Of a stretch of 30,782 nt of DNA, positions 20,403 to 29,515 are shown in pieces (position 1 is the first letter of the stretch; every line of letters starts with the position of its first letter). The position numbers and the translations under genes are program-made. The DNA is from Stentor roeselii (taxonomy: Eukaryota; Ciliophora; Heterotrichea; Heterotrichida; Stentoridae). The notes beneath the pieces were generated by a model. That model saw nothing but the letters and a program-made list of their open reading frames with translations. It did not search any database and was not told where the DNA came from. Location of the stretch: positions 1-30,782 of the forward strand of contig RSEH01000379.1 in the NCBI GenBank assembly GCA_006503475.1, read 5' to 3'.

Positions 20403-22061
20403 ATGTGGATTCTTACAACCATTCTAATCGCATCTGCAGTTCAGCCGCTGCAGCAAAACGTCGTCGAATGCGACGCATGTCGGCTAGTGATGGAAGGTCT
20501 GAAGCTATACGCGATGGAAGCTCGTCATTGGGTGAAGCCGACCGAGTTGGCAGTCCAGATCTGTTTACTATCAGGGACTTACACCCTAGACGTATGTCAA
20601 GGAGCAGTGAATGAAAACGCAGAGATCGCGATTGACTCAGTTCTTAACCGAATACTTGACCCCGAACGTCTTTGCAAAGAACTAAACTACTGTTCTAGTC
20701 CTCAGTACAAACAAGAAAACTTCACTGACTGGGTGTCTAATGTCATGAAGGGCAAACCTGCAGGTCCTCGTCCCAACCCCACAGGACGAGCTTCTTACAA
20801 ATTCGCACATATGAGCGATATTCACATCGACATGTTTTACAAGGAAGGGACTGTAAGTAACTGCGACCACCCAGTCTGCTGTCGAAACGGAACTGGCACA
20901 GCTGGTCGATGGGGAGACTACAACTGTGACCTTCCTATTCCGACGTTTGAAGCAGCTCTTCAGCAGTTGCAAGAACTTTCTCCAGATTTCATCATTATCA
21001 CTGGAGACATGCCTCCACATGATATATGGGAACAAACTGATGTTTACAACATGCAGTATCAAAGCATAGCGGGTGGACTTGTGCGGAAATACTTCCCTAA
21101 TACTCAAGTTTATTCTCAGTTCGGAAATCACGCCTGCTTCCCAGTGAATCAATACGACTTCACCCCAGGAAATGAAGAATGGCTAACGAATGGCTTCGCA
21201 AATGACTGGGGACTGTGGCTTTCAGATGACGCGAAACAACAGCTGAGGAATTTGGGAGTTTATTCAATGCTTCATCCTGGAAGCAACTTGAGAATCGTCG
21301 CTTTGAACACCCAAGCTTGCAATGATCAGAACTTTTATCTCTGGGTGAATAGCACTGACCCAGGTGGGCAAGTGGCTTGGCTTTACCAGGTTTTATTAGC
21401 AGCTGAGAAGAATAATGAACTGGTTTACATGTTCGGACATTATTACCTGGCAGATGACGGCTGTTTGAAGTACTGGAGCTATCATATCAATGCACTTATT
21501 GACCGATTTGAAAATACTGTCGCTGGAATGTTTTTCGGTCACTCGCATTCTGACTCGTTCCACGTGAATCGAGCTCTTGACTCAAACCTGCCGACAGGCA
21601 TTCAGTTCGTAGGACCGTCTATCACGACTTACACGGACAAAAACCCCAGTTTTCGGGTTTACACTGCTGATGTGGATACTAAACAAGTCACTGATATTAC
21701 ACAGTATCGACTCAATTTACCCGCTGCTAATGCAAATCCTGATGCTAGTCCTCAGTATCAGGTTGCTTATAATTTTAAAGAGATTTATGGACTTAGTGAT
21801 ATGAACTTGCAGACTTTGTATTCACTTGGACTTAGTATTGGACATAATGAGACATTGGCACTTATTTATTTGAATAATCATGAAACTGGAGTTAATCCAC
21901 CGACTAGTTGTGATGCTGGATGTCAACATGGGCTTATGTGTGATATCACTTATGGAGTTGGGGATCAGGTTGATAGTTGTACTGGTGGACATGTACCTAA
22001 CTGGCAGGATGACTTGAATAATTGGCTGTTCCCTCCTTGGGAATATAAAGTAGGAAAGTAG
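20403..22061 (+). CDS. Acid sphingomyelinase-like phosphodiesterase (saposin B + metallophosphatase)
   Basis: This 552-residue protein is a secreted or lysosomal enzyme of the acid sphingomyelinase group, which cleaves sphingomyelin to ceramide and phosphocholine. Residues 1-17 look like a signal peptide. Residues 21-98 form a saposin B domain with six cysteines (23, 26, 54, 65, 91, 97). The calcineurin-like phosphatase domain follows. It has SDIHID (D139, H141), TGDMPPHDIWEQT (D202, H206), GNH (N242, H243), GHYYLADDGC (H346) and FGHSHSDSF (H380, H382). These match the two-zinc site and catalytic histidines of ASM. The usual GNHE is GNHA here, followed by the family's PVN. The substrate is not proven; ASM-like relatives also cleave nucleotides. 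It is one frame with no intron and stops with TAG. A 149-nt AT-rich gap precedes it. Confidence 0.93.
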   Translation: MWILTTILIASAVQPLQQNVVECDACRLVMEGLKLYAMEARHWVKPTELAVQICLLSGTYTLDVCQGAVNENAEIAIDSVLNRILDPERLCKELNYCSSPQYKQENFTDWVSNVMKGKPAGPRPNPTGRASYKFAHMSDIHIDMFYKEGTVSNCDHPVCCRNGTGTAGRWGDYNCDLPIPTFEAALQQLQELSPDFIIITGDMPPHDIWEQTDVYNMQYQSIAGGLVRKYFPNTQVYSQFGNHACFPVNQYDFTPGNEEWLTNGFANDWGLWLSDDAKQQLRNLGVYSMLHPGSNLRIVALNTQACNDQNFYLWVNSTDPGGQVAWLYQVLLAAEKNNELVYMFGHYYLADDGCLKYWSYHINALIDRFENTVAGMFFGHSHSDSFHVNRALDSNLPTGIQFVGPSITTYTDKNPSFRVYTADVDTKQVTDITQYRLNLPAANANPDASPQYQVAYNFKEIYGLSDMNLQTLYSLGLSIGHNETLALIYLNNHETGVNPPTSCDAGCQHGLMCDITYGVGDQVDSCTGGHVPNWQDDLNNWLFPPWEYKVGK

Positions 22062-22389
22062 TTAAGTTAGGACTTTTAGGGCATCTTGATTATGAGATTT
22101 GGGAAAAGGTATCTTTGAAATTAGGAAGATTATAAAATGATAAAGAAGGAAAAAATTTGAATTTTCATTTGAGAGAGAAATTAGATTGAACGAGATTATT
22201 TTATTAATTAATCTGGTTGTAATCATATTAAACTTTCAAACTTTTTAGAACTTGAGGGTGATTAAATTGAGATTCAGTTATAAACTTTTAGAATCTTCAC
22301 ATCATCTCTACCTAAATACTAAATTTTGAAACCAAATAAACTAAAACTACCCTTTTGAGTGGTAAATTAAATACAAAACTTGCTACCAC
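22062..22389. other. AT-rich spacer between two + strand genes
   Basis: These 328 bases separate the sphingomyelinase-like gene from the PP2C gene. The stretch is AT-rich with frequent stops in all frames, and I see no coding or RNA signal. It should contain the 3' end of the first transcript and the promoter of the second. No motif stands out. Confidence 0.5.
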
Positions 22390-23988
22390 ATGGATAATTA
22401 TAAACTTCTAAAGATGATTAATGGATATCACTCGAAGATGGTCATAAAGCTATCAAGCGATTTAAACTCATTAAAATTTTTATTAAGTCTGAGAAACGAA
22501 GCTGCAACGAAAATACAGAAGTGGTATAAGTCACACAAAGCTTTTCTACGTCCACATATCAATGCTTTGGTTGCTTCTCTTGAAAATATTAGGTCACAAG
22601 CTTCAATTTTGATACAAAAAGTGTTTAAAGGGTATCAGGTGCGTTCTAGTTTGAAATTTTTGCGAAATATTCCTCAGAAAAAGCTCATTCGCTGGGTTCA
22701 TGAAGCTAGTTCAGTTAGTCTGGCAGGTACCTTTACAGAGCCTCCATGGAAGTTATTGGTATCACTAAAGCGTTGTAAATATCTAAACGAGTTCATCTCA
22801 ACAGCTCTAGTAGATTTCAAAGTGCCTCGCGGTACCTATCTAGTAAAGTTCCTAGTAGACGGAGTATGGGTGTGTGACGGTAACCTTCCTGTATCCCAAG
22901 ACATAAGCGGCAACTACAACAACGTGATAGTAATAAACGACCAAAAGGTAGGAATATCCCGAGCAATGAGTGTTCGATCCTTCCAATCAGCAGCAAATGA
23001 ACTAGCAAGTCATATAAAGACCCAGCAAATGAATTCTCCAATAATCCTAGTCAGGTCAATCAGCGGCAACCTGGAGTCTCCTCGAGGCTTCGGCTTTTTA
23101 GAAGAAGACAAAATCAAACATCCGGTCAAGTTAATCATGGCTGGGCACATGATCGCCAAGCCTTTCAGCAAGACCTCTGCATTAAAAGCTGCAGGCAGTG
23201 CCGACTCCTGGCTAATCGATGAAGACCTGCAGTTCTTCGGAGTCGCTGACGGGGTAAGTGAATGGTCGACTTTTGGACTGGACACAAGTCGATTTCCGAA
23301 TGAGTTGATGAAGAATTGCTTGAAAGTTTTAAACGAAACTGACATGAATGAAACTGAAGAGACTGACTTACTAGAAAGAGTTGTTTTAGAGGCTTCTCAT
23401 AGAGTGAACTCGTATGGATCGAGTACTTTGTTGCTTGCCATTTGTAGGAACTCTTTGCTTTACACTTACTGTCTCGGGGACTCTTCTTTCATTGTCCTTC
23501 GCAAGCGGGATGAGACTTCTTTGGTTACTGTTTACAGGTCACTTGAACAGCAGCATTCTTTTAACTGCCCGTTTCAGTTGTCGAACCTGCCGAAACCTCA
23601 TTTGTTTGAGGAACTCACCGCCAAGGGCTTCGGGAAACTTGTTTCTCTGTTGAAAACAAACTCGAAAGCTATGAACGACTCGCCTTTTGACGCGATAAAC
23701 GAAATGATTCCAATGAAAATCGGAGATATCATCATCGCCGGCTCTGATGGGCTTTTTGACAACTTGTACGACCAGGATATCATCAAAACAGCTGAAGCGA
23801 AACTTTCAATAAGAGACACGAGGCAGTTCTGTGAAACTTTAGCTGTCACTTTAACTGAAAAAGCCGTTCGTAAGGGCTGGGATCATAACTATAAGTCGCC
23901 TTTTGCTAGAAATGCCGCGAAAGCAGGGAAAAAGTGTATGGGAGGGAAACCGGATGACACGACAGTAGTTGTGGCAATCGCTACTTAG
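22390..23988 (+). CDS. IQ-motif / glycogen-binding / PTC7-type PP2C phosphatase fusion
   Basis: This 532-residue protein combines three modules. Residues about 38-57 (AATKIQKWYKSHK) and 70-90 (ASILIQKVFKGYQVRSS) are IQ motifs that would bind calmodulin or a calmodulin-like protein. Residues about 100-185 read as an AMPK-type carbohydrate-binding module (VSLAGTFTEPPWK, YLVKFLVDGVWVCDG, NNVIVIND). Residues about 250-532 are a PP2C phosphatase of the PTC7 group. Here FFGVADGVSEWSTFGLD holds metal-binding D287, AGSDGLFDN holds D453, and GGKPDDTTVVV holds D522/D523. The family removes phosphate from Ser/Thr. The extra modules suggest an enzyme brought to glycogen-like storage polymer and controlled by Ca2+; that is inference. 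It is a single frame with no intron, stops with TAG, and ends 19 nt from the stop of the convergent gene. Confidence 0.88.
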   Translation: MDNYKLLKMINGYHSKMVIKLSSDLNSLKFLLSLRNEAATKIQKWYKSHKAFLRPHINALVASLENIRSQASILIQKVFKGYQVRSSLKFLRNIPQKKLIRWVHEASSVSLAGTFTEPPWKLLVSLKRCKYLNEFISTALVDFKVPRGTYLVKFLVDGVWVCDGNLPVSQDISGNYNNVIVINDQKVGISRAMSVRSFQSAANELASHIKTQQMNSPIILVRSISGNLESPRGFGFLEEDKIKHPVKLIMAGHMIAKPFSKTSALKAAGSADSWLIDEDLQFFGVADGVSEWSTFGLDTSRFPNELMKNCLKVLNETDMNETEETDLLERVVLEASHRVNSYGSSTLLLAICRNSLLYTYCLGDSSFIVLRKRDETSLVTVYRSLEQQHSFNCPFQLSNLPKPHLFEELTAKGFGKLVSLLKTNSKAMNDSPFDAINEMIPMKIGDIIIAGSDGLFDNLYDQDIIKTAEAKLSIRDTRQFCETLAVTLTEKAVRKGWDHNYKSPFARNAAKAGKKCMGGKPDDTTVVVAIAT

Positions 23989-24007
23989 ATTATTTAAGAT
24001 GTAGAAA
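23989..24007. other. 19-nt gap between convergent genes
   Basis: The stop codons of the PP2C gene (+) and the VWA/TPR gene (-) are 19 bases apart. Both transcripts must end within this gap or overlap the opposite coding sequence, so antisense overlap at their 3' ends is likely. Confidence 0.7.
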
Positions 24008-26904
24008 TTAATCATTGGAGATAAATGAATATGCGAGTTTTCCTCGAGTTTTTGATACTTTTTTCAGAACTTCTCTGATAAAATCGAAGACTTTTTCGTA
24101 GTCTGAAGTTTCGTCGATTATAAATGAAGGGATTCCTTCATCTTGAATGAACTCCAGTAGTTCTTCAGGAATCGCTTCAGGTTTATATAAAACTATCAAG
24201 TTTATGAATTTTTCTTGAAAAAGTTCCAAATTTTTCAGCTTTGCAGCGCCTTTTGTGTCAGGTTTCTGCAAGATCAAAGAAATCACCACCTTTGAAGTTG
24301 AGTCGTCTTCGAAGCTGAAAACTGAATTAACAAGAGAATCATACAAATTAACAAAAGTGACTTGTTTGCATGCGTTTTTTAGAAGGTCTTCCAGGTCGAA
24401 TTCAGGTAAATCTCGTTGAACCACGTCTAAAGCCATGTTTTTATACCGGTCATCAAGTAAAATTCCTATTTTAAACCGAACTTTATCAATATCAGTCTTA
24501 AAAAACTCGACCAAGGCGTTATTAAGTTTATTTTCAGCTTCAATTTCATAAACCAATACAAAAAGAACAGAACATTCAACACTCGACACATTTTCCTGAA
24601 TCTGCTGAAAGTCTTTTGCATTTTCAAGAAGGTCATTTTCTTCCATCAATCCACTCAAACTTGTAACAGCCTGAATCCTGACAGCAGGGTCGAAGTAGTT
24701 CCCATATTCCTTCATAAATCTTACAATAGCAGAAGTCAAGCAATGTGCAGCTTGCTGAATTTTTTCAAGTTTTAAAAGAATTTTTCCTCTTCTTAAAAAC
24801 ATTTCTTGCATCAGGATGTCTTTTTCATGACTCACGCTGTTGAGTATGAAATGCTTTGTACTTGACGAGGACTCTTCAAGTTTAATTGAAATTCCGATGC
24901 TTCGAAGTCGTGTGATGTCGATGTCGACCTCTACCACCTGGCCCGGCTTGATTTTAACCAGTTCGTCTTTCACGACTTGTAAAAGTTGAAGACTTGAATG
25001 AAAATATTTCAGGTATTCAAAGATCTTTGCCATGCTCAGAAGGACTTTTATCATTCGGAAAAAGTGAGTGCGAGTTGAGATGTAATATTCAAGAACTTCT
25101 AATTGGAACTTGTTGATTTCTTTTAATTTTTTACGGGACAGAGAATTTTCTTCGATTGAATCGATGAATTGAGACTCGAGGATCATGCAGAGTTGCTCTT
25201 TACGGTCGTTTATGTTGGCTCTTAGGAAAAGCTTTTGATCTTCCCAGCTTCTTTTAGTCCGACCTGTTCTTTTGCGAAGAAGAGAAGATTCAGAAGAGCT
25301 GAGGGCTTCATGGTCTTTTTCTATTTTTTCCACTTTTTGGTAGAGTTTTTCTGTGTTTAGAAGGGAGCACATGTAAGCGTCTTTCGCCATTTCGAAGTTT
25401 TTTAGAAGGAAGAAAGAGTTTCCGATAAGATTTTTAGTTACTGCCATTCCTCTGTAGTTTTTCAGTCTTTCAAAAAAATCATGAGCTTCTGTTAAGTTTC
25501 TTATTCGAGTCTGTAGATTTGGGTTCATTAAAAAGTGAGGATCTATGAATTTTTCAAAAGTCGTTAAGAGCTTTAAAGAATTAATGACTTGATTTACTTC
25601 TCGATTGTATAAACTCAGAGTTTCTGCTTCAGTCGCTTTTCCTGAAAGAATTTTAGAAATGATGGAAATCGGAGAAAAAATCTTGTCACTGATAACTTTA
25701 GAAAGTTTTATTGTTGCGAAGATTGAAATAAGAATAAAACTGATGAAAATAGACATTTGAATGAAGATAATGTCAAGAACTTTCTCTATGATATTGTTGA
25801 GACCATATAGCATGAGTCTCTCGTTTTTTATTACTCCAGCAAGATATCTATCTGAGCTGGTAAATGAAGAATTTCCAGTGATTCCTGATAATTGCAAAGG
25901 AGTGAAAGATCCCATAAAGACCGAGTTAAATCCTGTGTATTTCACTCCTTCAGTCTCATTCGTTACTTTTCCTGCAGTTTTTTCACATTCTTCTTGAAGT
26001 TTTAAATCCTCATCAAAGAGTCCTTCACAAAGCTGCTTATTATAAAACTCATGATTTTTTGATAAAAATATCAAACTCGACTGATCCGAAGTATGAACAG
26101 TAAAGACCAGGTCTTCAAGAGACTCTTCAGAAAGACTATCCAAGATGTTCTGATGAAACAGAAGATAATGCATGTAAAAAACTACGACTCCGTATTCAAA
26201 TCCAAAACTCACTGAAAAATATTCACATTCATGAAGCAAGTTGATATTATCATGCTTGTGACTTTTGTAAAGCTCAGTCTTTTGAGGGTCATATTTCGAT
26301 TCGCAGTCAAGAACAAGATTCATATCAAGAGCTGGATACCGAAATTCAAGTCCATCGTCCAGAATGACTCCCAATTGAAAAATTCCAGGTCTTGTGCTGT
26401 TATTTGTTAGAAACATATAAACCATATCATATGTACCCTTCATAAACTCATTAGTTATTTTCAATGCTTCATAATCCAAATCATTCAATTCATCAAGACT
26501 TTTCAATTTTTTCGAGTACCAAACCGACTGTGAAAAGTTGGTTTCTAATTAAATTTACCTGAAGCTTCTTCAAATCGGACAAAAGTTGAGTCAAGGACTT
26601 GAGACTGCTTTAAAGTGCCTTGTTGCACCCCTTCATAAGTCTTTGCGATGAAAACCAAGCTGAAAGTGACCTTAATATTTCTTACAGAATCAACCAGGAC
26701 AGTAAAAGAATCAGCGAAGCTATTCGAGACATATTCGAAATGTTTCATATCATGATCCCTTAAATCATCTCTAGAAGTATTCAACCAGGAAAGATGTTCA
26801 ACAAACATAATAGCGACACTGCAAAGAGCAGAGAAGACAATTCCTATAATCAAAGGCGAAATCGTAAAATATTGAAGTCTTTTGCTAAGGTTGACCTTTG
26901 CCAT
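24008..26904 (-). CDS. Two-pass receptor-like protein with TPR and degenerate VWA region
   Basis: Joining two frames across the 14-nt intron at 26545-26558 gives 960 residues in phase. A first membrane helix (about 13-36) is followed by a roughly 330-residue extracellular region with several cysteines and N-glycosylation sites, in the position of a Cache-type sensor. A second helix (about 371-395, IIFIQMSIFISFILIS) comes next, then a short HAMP-like segment. Cytoplasmic parts include TPR-like helices (about 479-511 and 695-725). From about 770 to 945 lies a VWA-like alpha/beta domain (VLFVLVYEIEAEN, FINLIVLYKPEAIPEELLEF). The VWA metal-site motif DxSxS is absent, so metal binding is doubtful. 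No kinase or cyclase domain is present. I infer a signalling receptor or scaffold; the ligand is unknown. The start is the ATG at 26904, 18 nt after the upstream gene's stop. It stops with TAA. Confidence 0.8.
26545..26558 (-). other. Spliceosomal intron of 14 nt
   Basis: Read on the minus strand the segment is GTAAATTTAATTAG. The upstream frame stops at TAG inside it (26545-26547). The downstream frame, followed backwards, stops at TAA inside it (26549-26551). Removing exactly these 14 bases joins ...EEAS to ETNFSQSV... in phase and gives one protein. Neither frame stop lies outside the GT...AG segment. Other GT...AG pairs nearby give the wrong phase. Confidence 0.8.
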
Positions 26905-26922
26905 ATTTCATTATAATTCTAA
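26905..26922 (-). other. 18-nt gap between two tandem minus-strand genes
   Basis: The kinase gene stops with TAA at 26923-26925 and the next gene on the same strand starts with ATG at 26902-26904. The 18 bases between them are AT-rich. As with the dynein junction, the downstream promoter must overlap the upstream coding end, or the genes are co-transcribed. Confidence 0.7.
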
Positions 26923-28650
26923 TTATCGATTATCAGCCCACTCATTAAAGAAAATCTTGAAATCTTCATTAGTTGTTTGACATGAAAGTATAAAAGGATG
27001 GTTCAACAATTCTTTCGAGTTCGCCCTTTCTTTCGGGTCTTTAACAAGACACTTGCTGATAAAATCATTAAATTCTTCAGACCATTTTTCAGGTTTTTCC
27101 AGTCGAGGAGCGTCGTTTTCCATGATTTTTCCGATGATCCTTTGTTGTCCATCGCGATAATGAGGAGGCTCTCCATGTGCGAGTTCAAAGGCAACGATTC
27201 CTAAACTCCAGACATCGATATTCATGCTGTACGTCTGTTGTGATAAGATCTCAGGAGGCATCCAGAGAAGAGTTCCAGCGAAAGTGTTTCGATTTTGATG
27301 ATTTCTCTCTAATTGTGTAGCAAATCCCAAGTCTCCAACTTTTACTTGCCCTTGCTGGTTGATGAGAATGTTGTCACTTTTAATATCTCGGTGAATGCGT
27401 TTTTGACTGTGAAGGAAATAAATCCCTTGCAAGATTTCTTTTAATACATAAGCGATGATGTTCTCTGGAATCATTCCTTGCAAGTCTAAGATGATGTCGG
27501 CTAAGGAGCATGACATGAGTTCTTCGATTATCCAGAACTTTCGAGAGATTTTGAAGTATTCCAGGTATTTTATTATGTTTGGGTGAACGGAGTTCATTGT
27601 TAGAATCACCTCGTTTTTTATTAGGGATTCTTCTTGGTCTGACTTGGAATCGATTATTTTTATTGCCACGTAATCTTCTGTTCCTATTTTTTTACCGATG
27701 TAAATTATGCCTGAACCGCCTGTTGCTAGTTGTTTTACTATGGTGTAGTGGTCTTCAGGGTTTTCTGAATTTAAAGGCACTTGCTCCAGCTCAGGGTAGA
27801 TTGATGCACGGATTGGATTTACTACTTTAGGCTTTATTGAAGGAAGGCTTATATTCGCTTTTTTACTTTTTACGCTCACGCCTGAGAAGTTGTCGTCTAA
27901 GGGCTTTGGAATTTTTTGTTCTTCATTTGATGGATTTTCTGGTTTGTTGGCATCGATTTGACTTTCTTTTATCGCTTTTTTAAAATCTTCTTCATATTTA
28001 TCTTTGATTCTTTTTTCCTCCTCATAAGCTAGTTTACTCATTTCTAAAGCTTCTTGCATGGATTGGTCTTCTTCTAGGTTTTTTGGATGTTTCGGATTTA
28101 ACATGTGTTTAGGTGCTCCATAATAGGGAGCATATACAGTTTGAGGTCTTTCATCGAAGTTTTCTTGTGGGATAAGGCCTGGATTTCTGTTGTGCAAATG
28201 CGGTGATGATTGAATATTGTTATAAGGGGAAGGGTTGCTAAAGGGCCACAAATACCCACCGATATTACCAAAATATCCATTTTTAGGCTCCTCCTGGTTG
28301 TCTAAAATTTCAGGAGAATAATCTTCTCTTTCTCTTTCAAATGCTTTTTGTTTTTTATTTTTATGGATGCTTTTCATTTGATTTTCAAAGAAACCCTTAA
28401 AAGTGATTTCTTGTTTATTCATGATCTGTGATTCTGTGATCATAAATATACAATTGTGACAGTGTCTTCTTCTCATGAAAAATTCAATAAATCCTGGCTC
28501 GAGTTCTGTGCATTCTTGACAACATCTCGATTCTGTTTAATCCTTACTGCAAAATTTGCACGTCTTCAAAGAATCATTAGGTCTTTCACAGATAAAACAT
28601 GTTGATTTTCTAGGAGAATTCGCTGAGATGTGAAAATAGTTTCCATACAT
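26923..28650 (-). CDS. Zinc-finger, tandem-UIM, STE20-like protein kinase
   Basis: With the 15-nt intron at 28533-28547 removed and the ATG at 28650 used, the protein has 570 residues. Residues 18-62 form a cysteine-rich finger with four CxxC pairs (18/21, 31/34, 39/42, 59/62) ending RRRHCHNC, of FYVE/RING-like cross-brace type. A linker follows, with two ubiquitin-interacting motifs: DQSMQEALEMS (about 189-203) and EEDFKKAIKES (about 215-228). The kinase domain spans about 296-548, with glycine loop ATGGSGIIYIG, lysine VAIK (326), IHRDIKSDN (Asp 417), DLG (435) and GTLLWMPPEIL. This points to an active Ser/Thr kinase near the PAK/STE20 group. Reading from the internal ATG at 28476 would lose the finger. 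The decayed copy lacks that Met but keeps the finger, so the longer form is preferred. An open extension continues to 28865 but has a TAA at 28720. It stops with TAA. Confidence 0.85.
28533..28547 (-). other. Spliceosomal intron of 15 nt
   Basis: On the minus strand the segment reads GTAAGGATTAAACAG and contains an in-frame TAA. Removing it fuses ...LKTCKFC to KSRCCQEC in phase and completes a finger of evenly spaced CxxC pairs. The same 15 bases occur unchanged in the decayed copy at 30645-30659. The length matches the 15-nt introns known in heterotrich ciliates. Confidence 0.85.
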
Positions 28651-28865
28651 TCTATATTTATTTATATATTTATCTAAAGAATCAAGAATGTCTATAATAA
28701 TGTAATTTTCTTCTAAATTTTAATTTATTTCTCTTAAACATTTTCTATCTTTAGGATGTCTTTCGATGATGTCAACATTTGGGGCTTTCATAATTTCACT
28801 ATTTTCTTATACTAATCATCTTTCCTATTTAGTGGATTTTCGGACTTATTATTATTCTCGCCCAT
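28651..28865 (-). other. Possible longer 5' end of the kinase gene, with 14-nt intron and a TAA
   Basis: Upstream of 28650 the minus strand stays coding-like. An ATG at 28865 opens MGENNNKSENPLNRKDD. A 14-nt segment GTATAAGAAAATAG (28799-28812) contains stops of both flanking frames and, when removed, joins to YEIMKAPNVDIIERHPKDRK in phase. The frame then continues to 28650, broken only by TAA at 28720-28722, in the context REIN-stop-NLEENY. No GT...AG intron covers this TAA. Either the gene starts at 28650 and this is an old, now silent, 5' end, or the TAA is an allelic change or sequence error, or it is read through. Confidence 0.5.
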
Positions 28866-29515
28866 ATCAAAATCCTAAATATCCAGGTATTTGCATATAT
28901 AAATAAACAACTTTACTTGATTGTCCTCTAATCTTTTGGAATTTTTTCCCTTTACTAGACATCGGGCTGTGCAGAAAGATATTCTTGGTTAGAAAACTCG
29001 AAGCAGGATTGGTTTGAAAATATTAAGATCAAATTTATACCTCAGAATATGATAATGATGTGAAAGGATATTAAACTGGAGTAAAATATCTTTAGTTCTT
29101 ATAGAGTGTTAAGAATAATTAATTATATATTTATCCTAAGTTCAAAGCCAAGAATCTTGTGATGATTTCTTGTCTATAAATAAAATTGGGTTAGGTAATC
29201 AAAATTTATAGAATTATTATGTAAATGAAATTCAAACCAATTATTTTCAAGATGCTTTTCAGAGAGTTTTTAATTAACTCTTTATAAAATTTTACTCAAA
29301 TATATGTTCAAATTAGCAATTACATTTATTCAATTTCGAGTATTCAATTTTAATTTTTATTCGCAGATATTAAATGCTCCAATGATACCATTAAAAATAA
29401 TTACATACATATATTAAACTCTTCATCACAACTTTCGAATATCTTATAAATTTTCCATTCTTCGATTAATCAATTATTTAATACAACCCATGATAAAAAA
29501 CTTAAATCTCACTCC
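28866..29515. other. AT-rich spacer, no supported gene
   Basis: About 650 bases between the kinase gene and the broken kinase are AT-rich with frequent stops in all frames. I see no coding frame, RNA gene or repeat that I can support. The left end should contain the promoter of the kinase gene. Confidence 0.45.

Noticed and set aside
28714-28740. 27-nt GT...AG segment that would cover the TAA at 28720
   Set aside because: Its removal creates a new TAA at the junction, and the length is outside the 14-15-nt class seen here.
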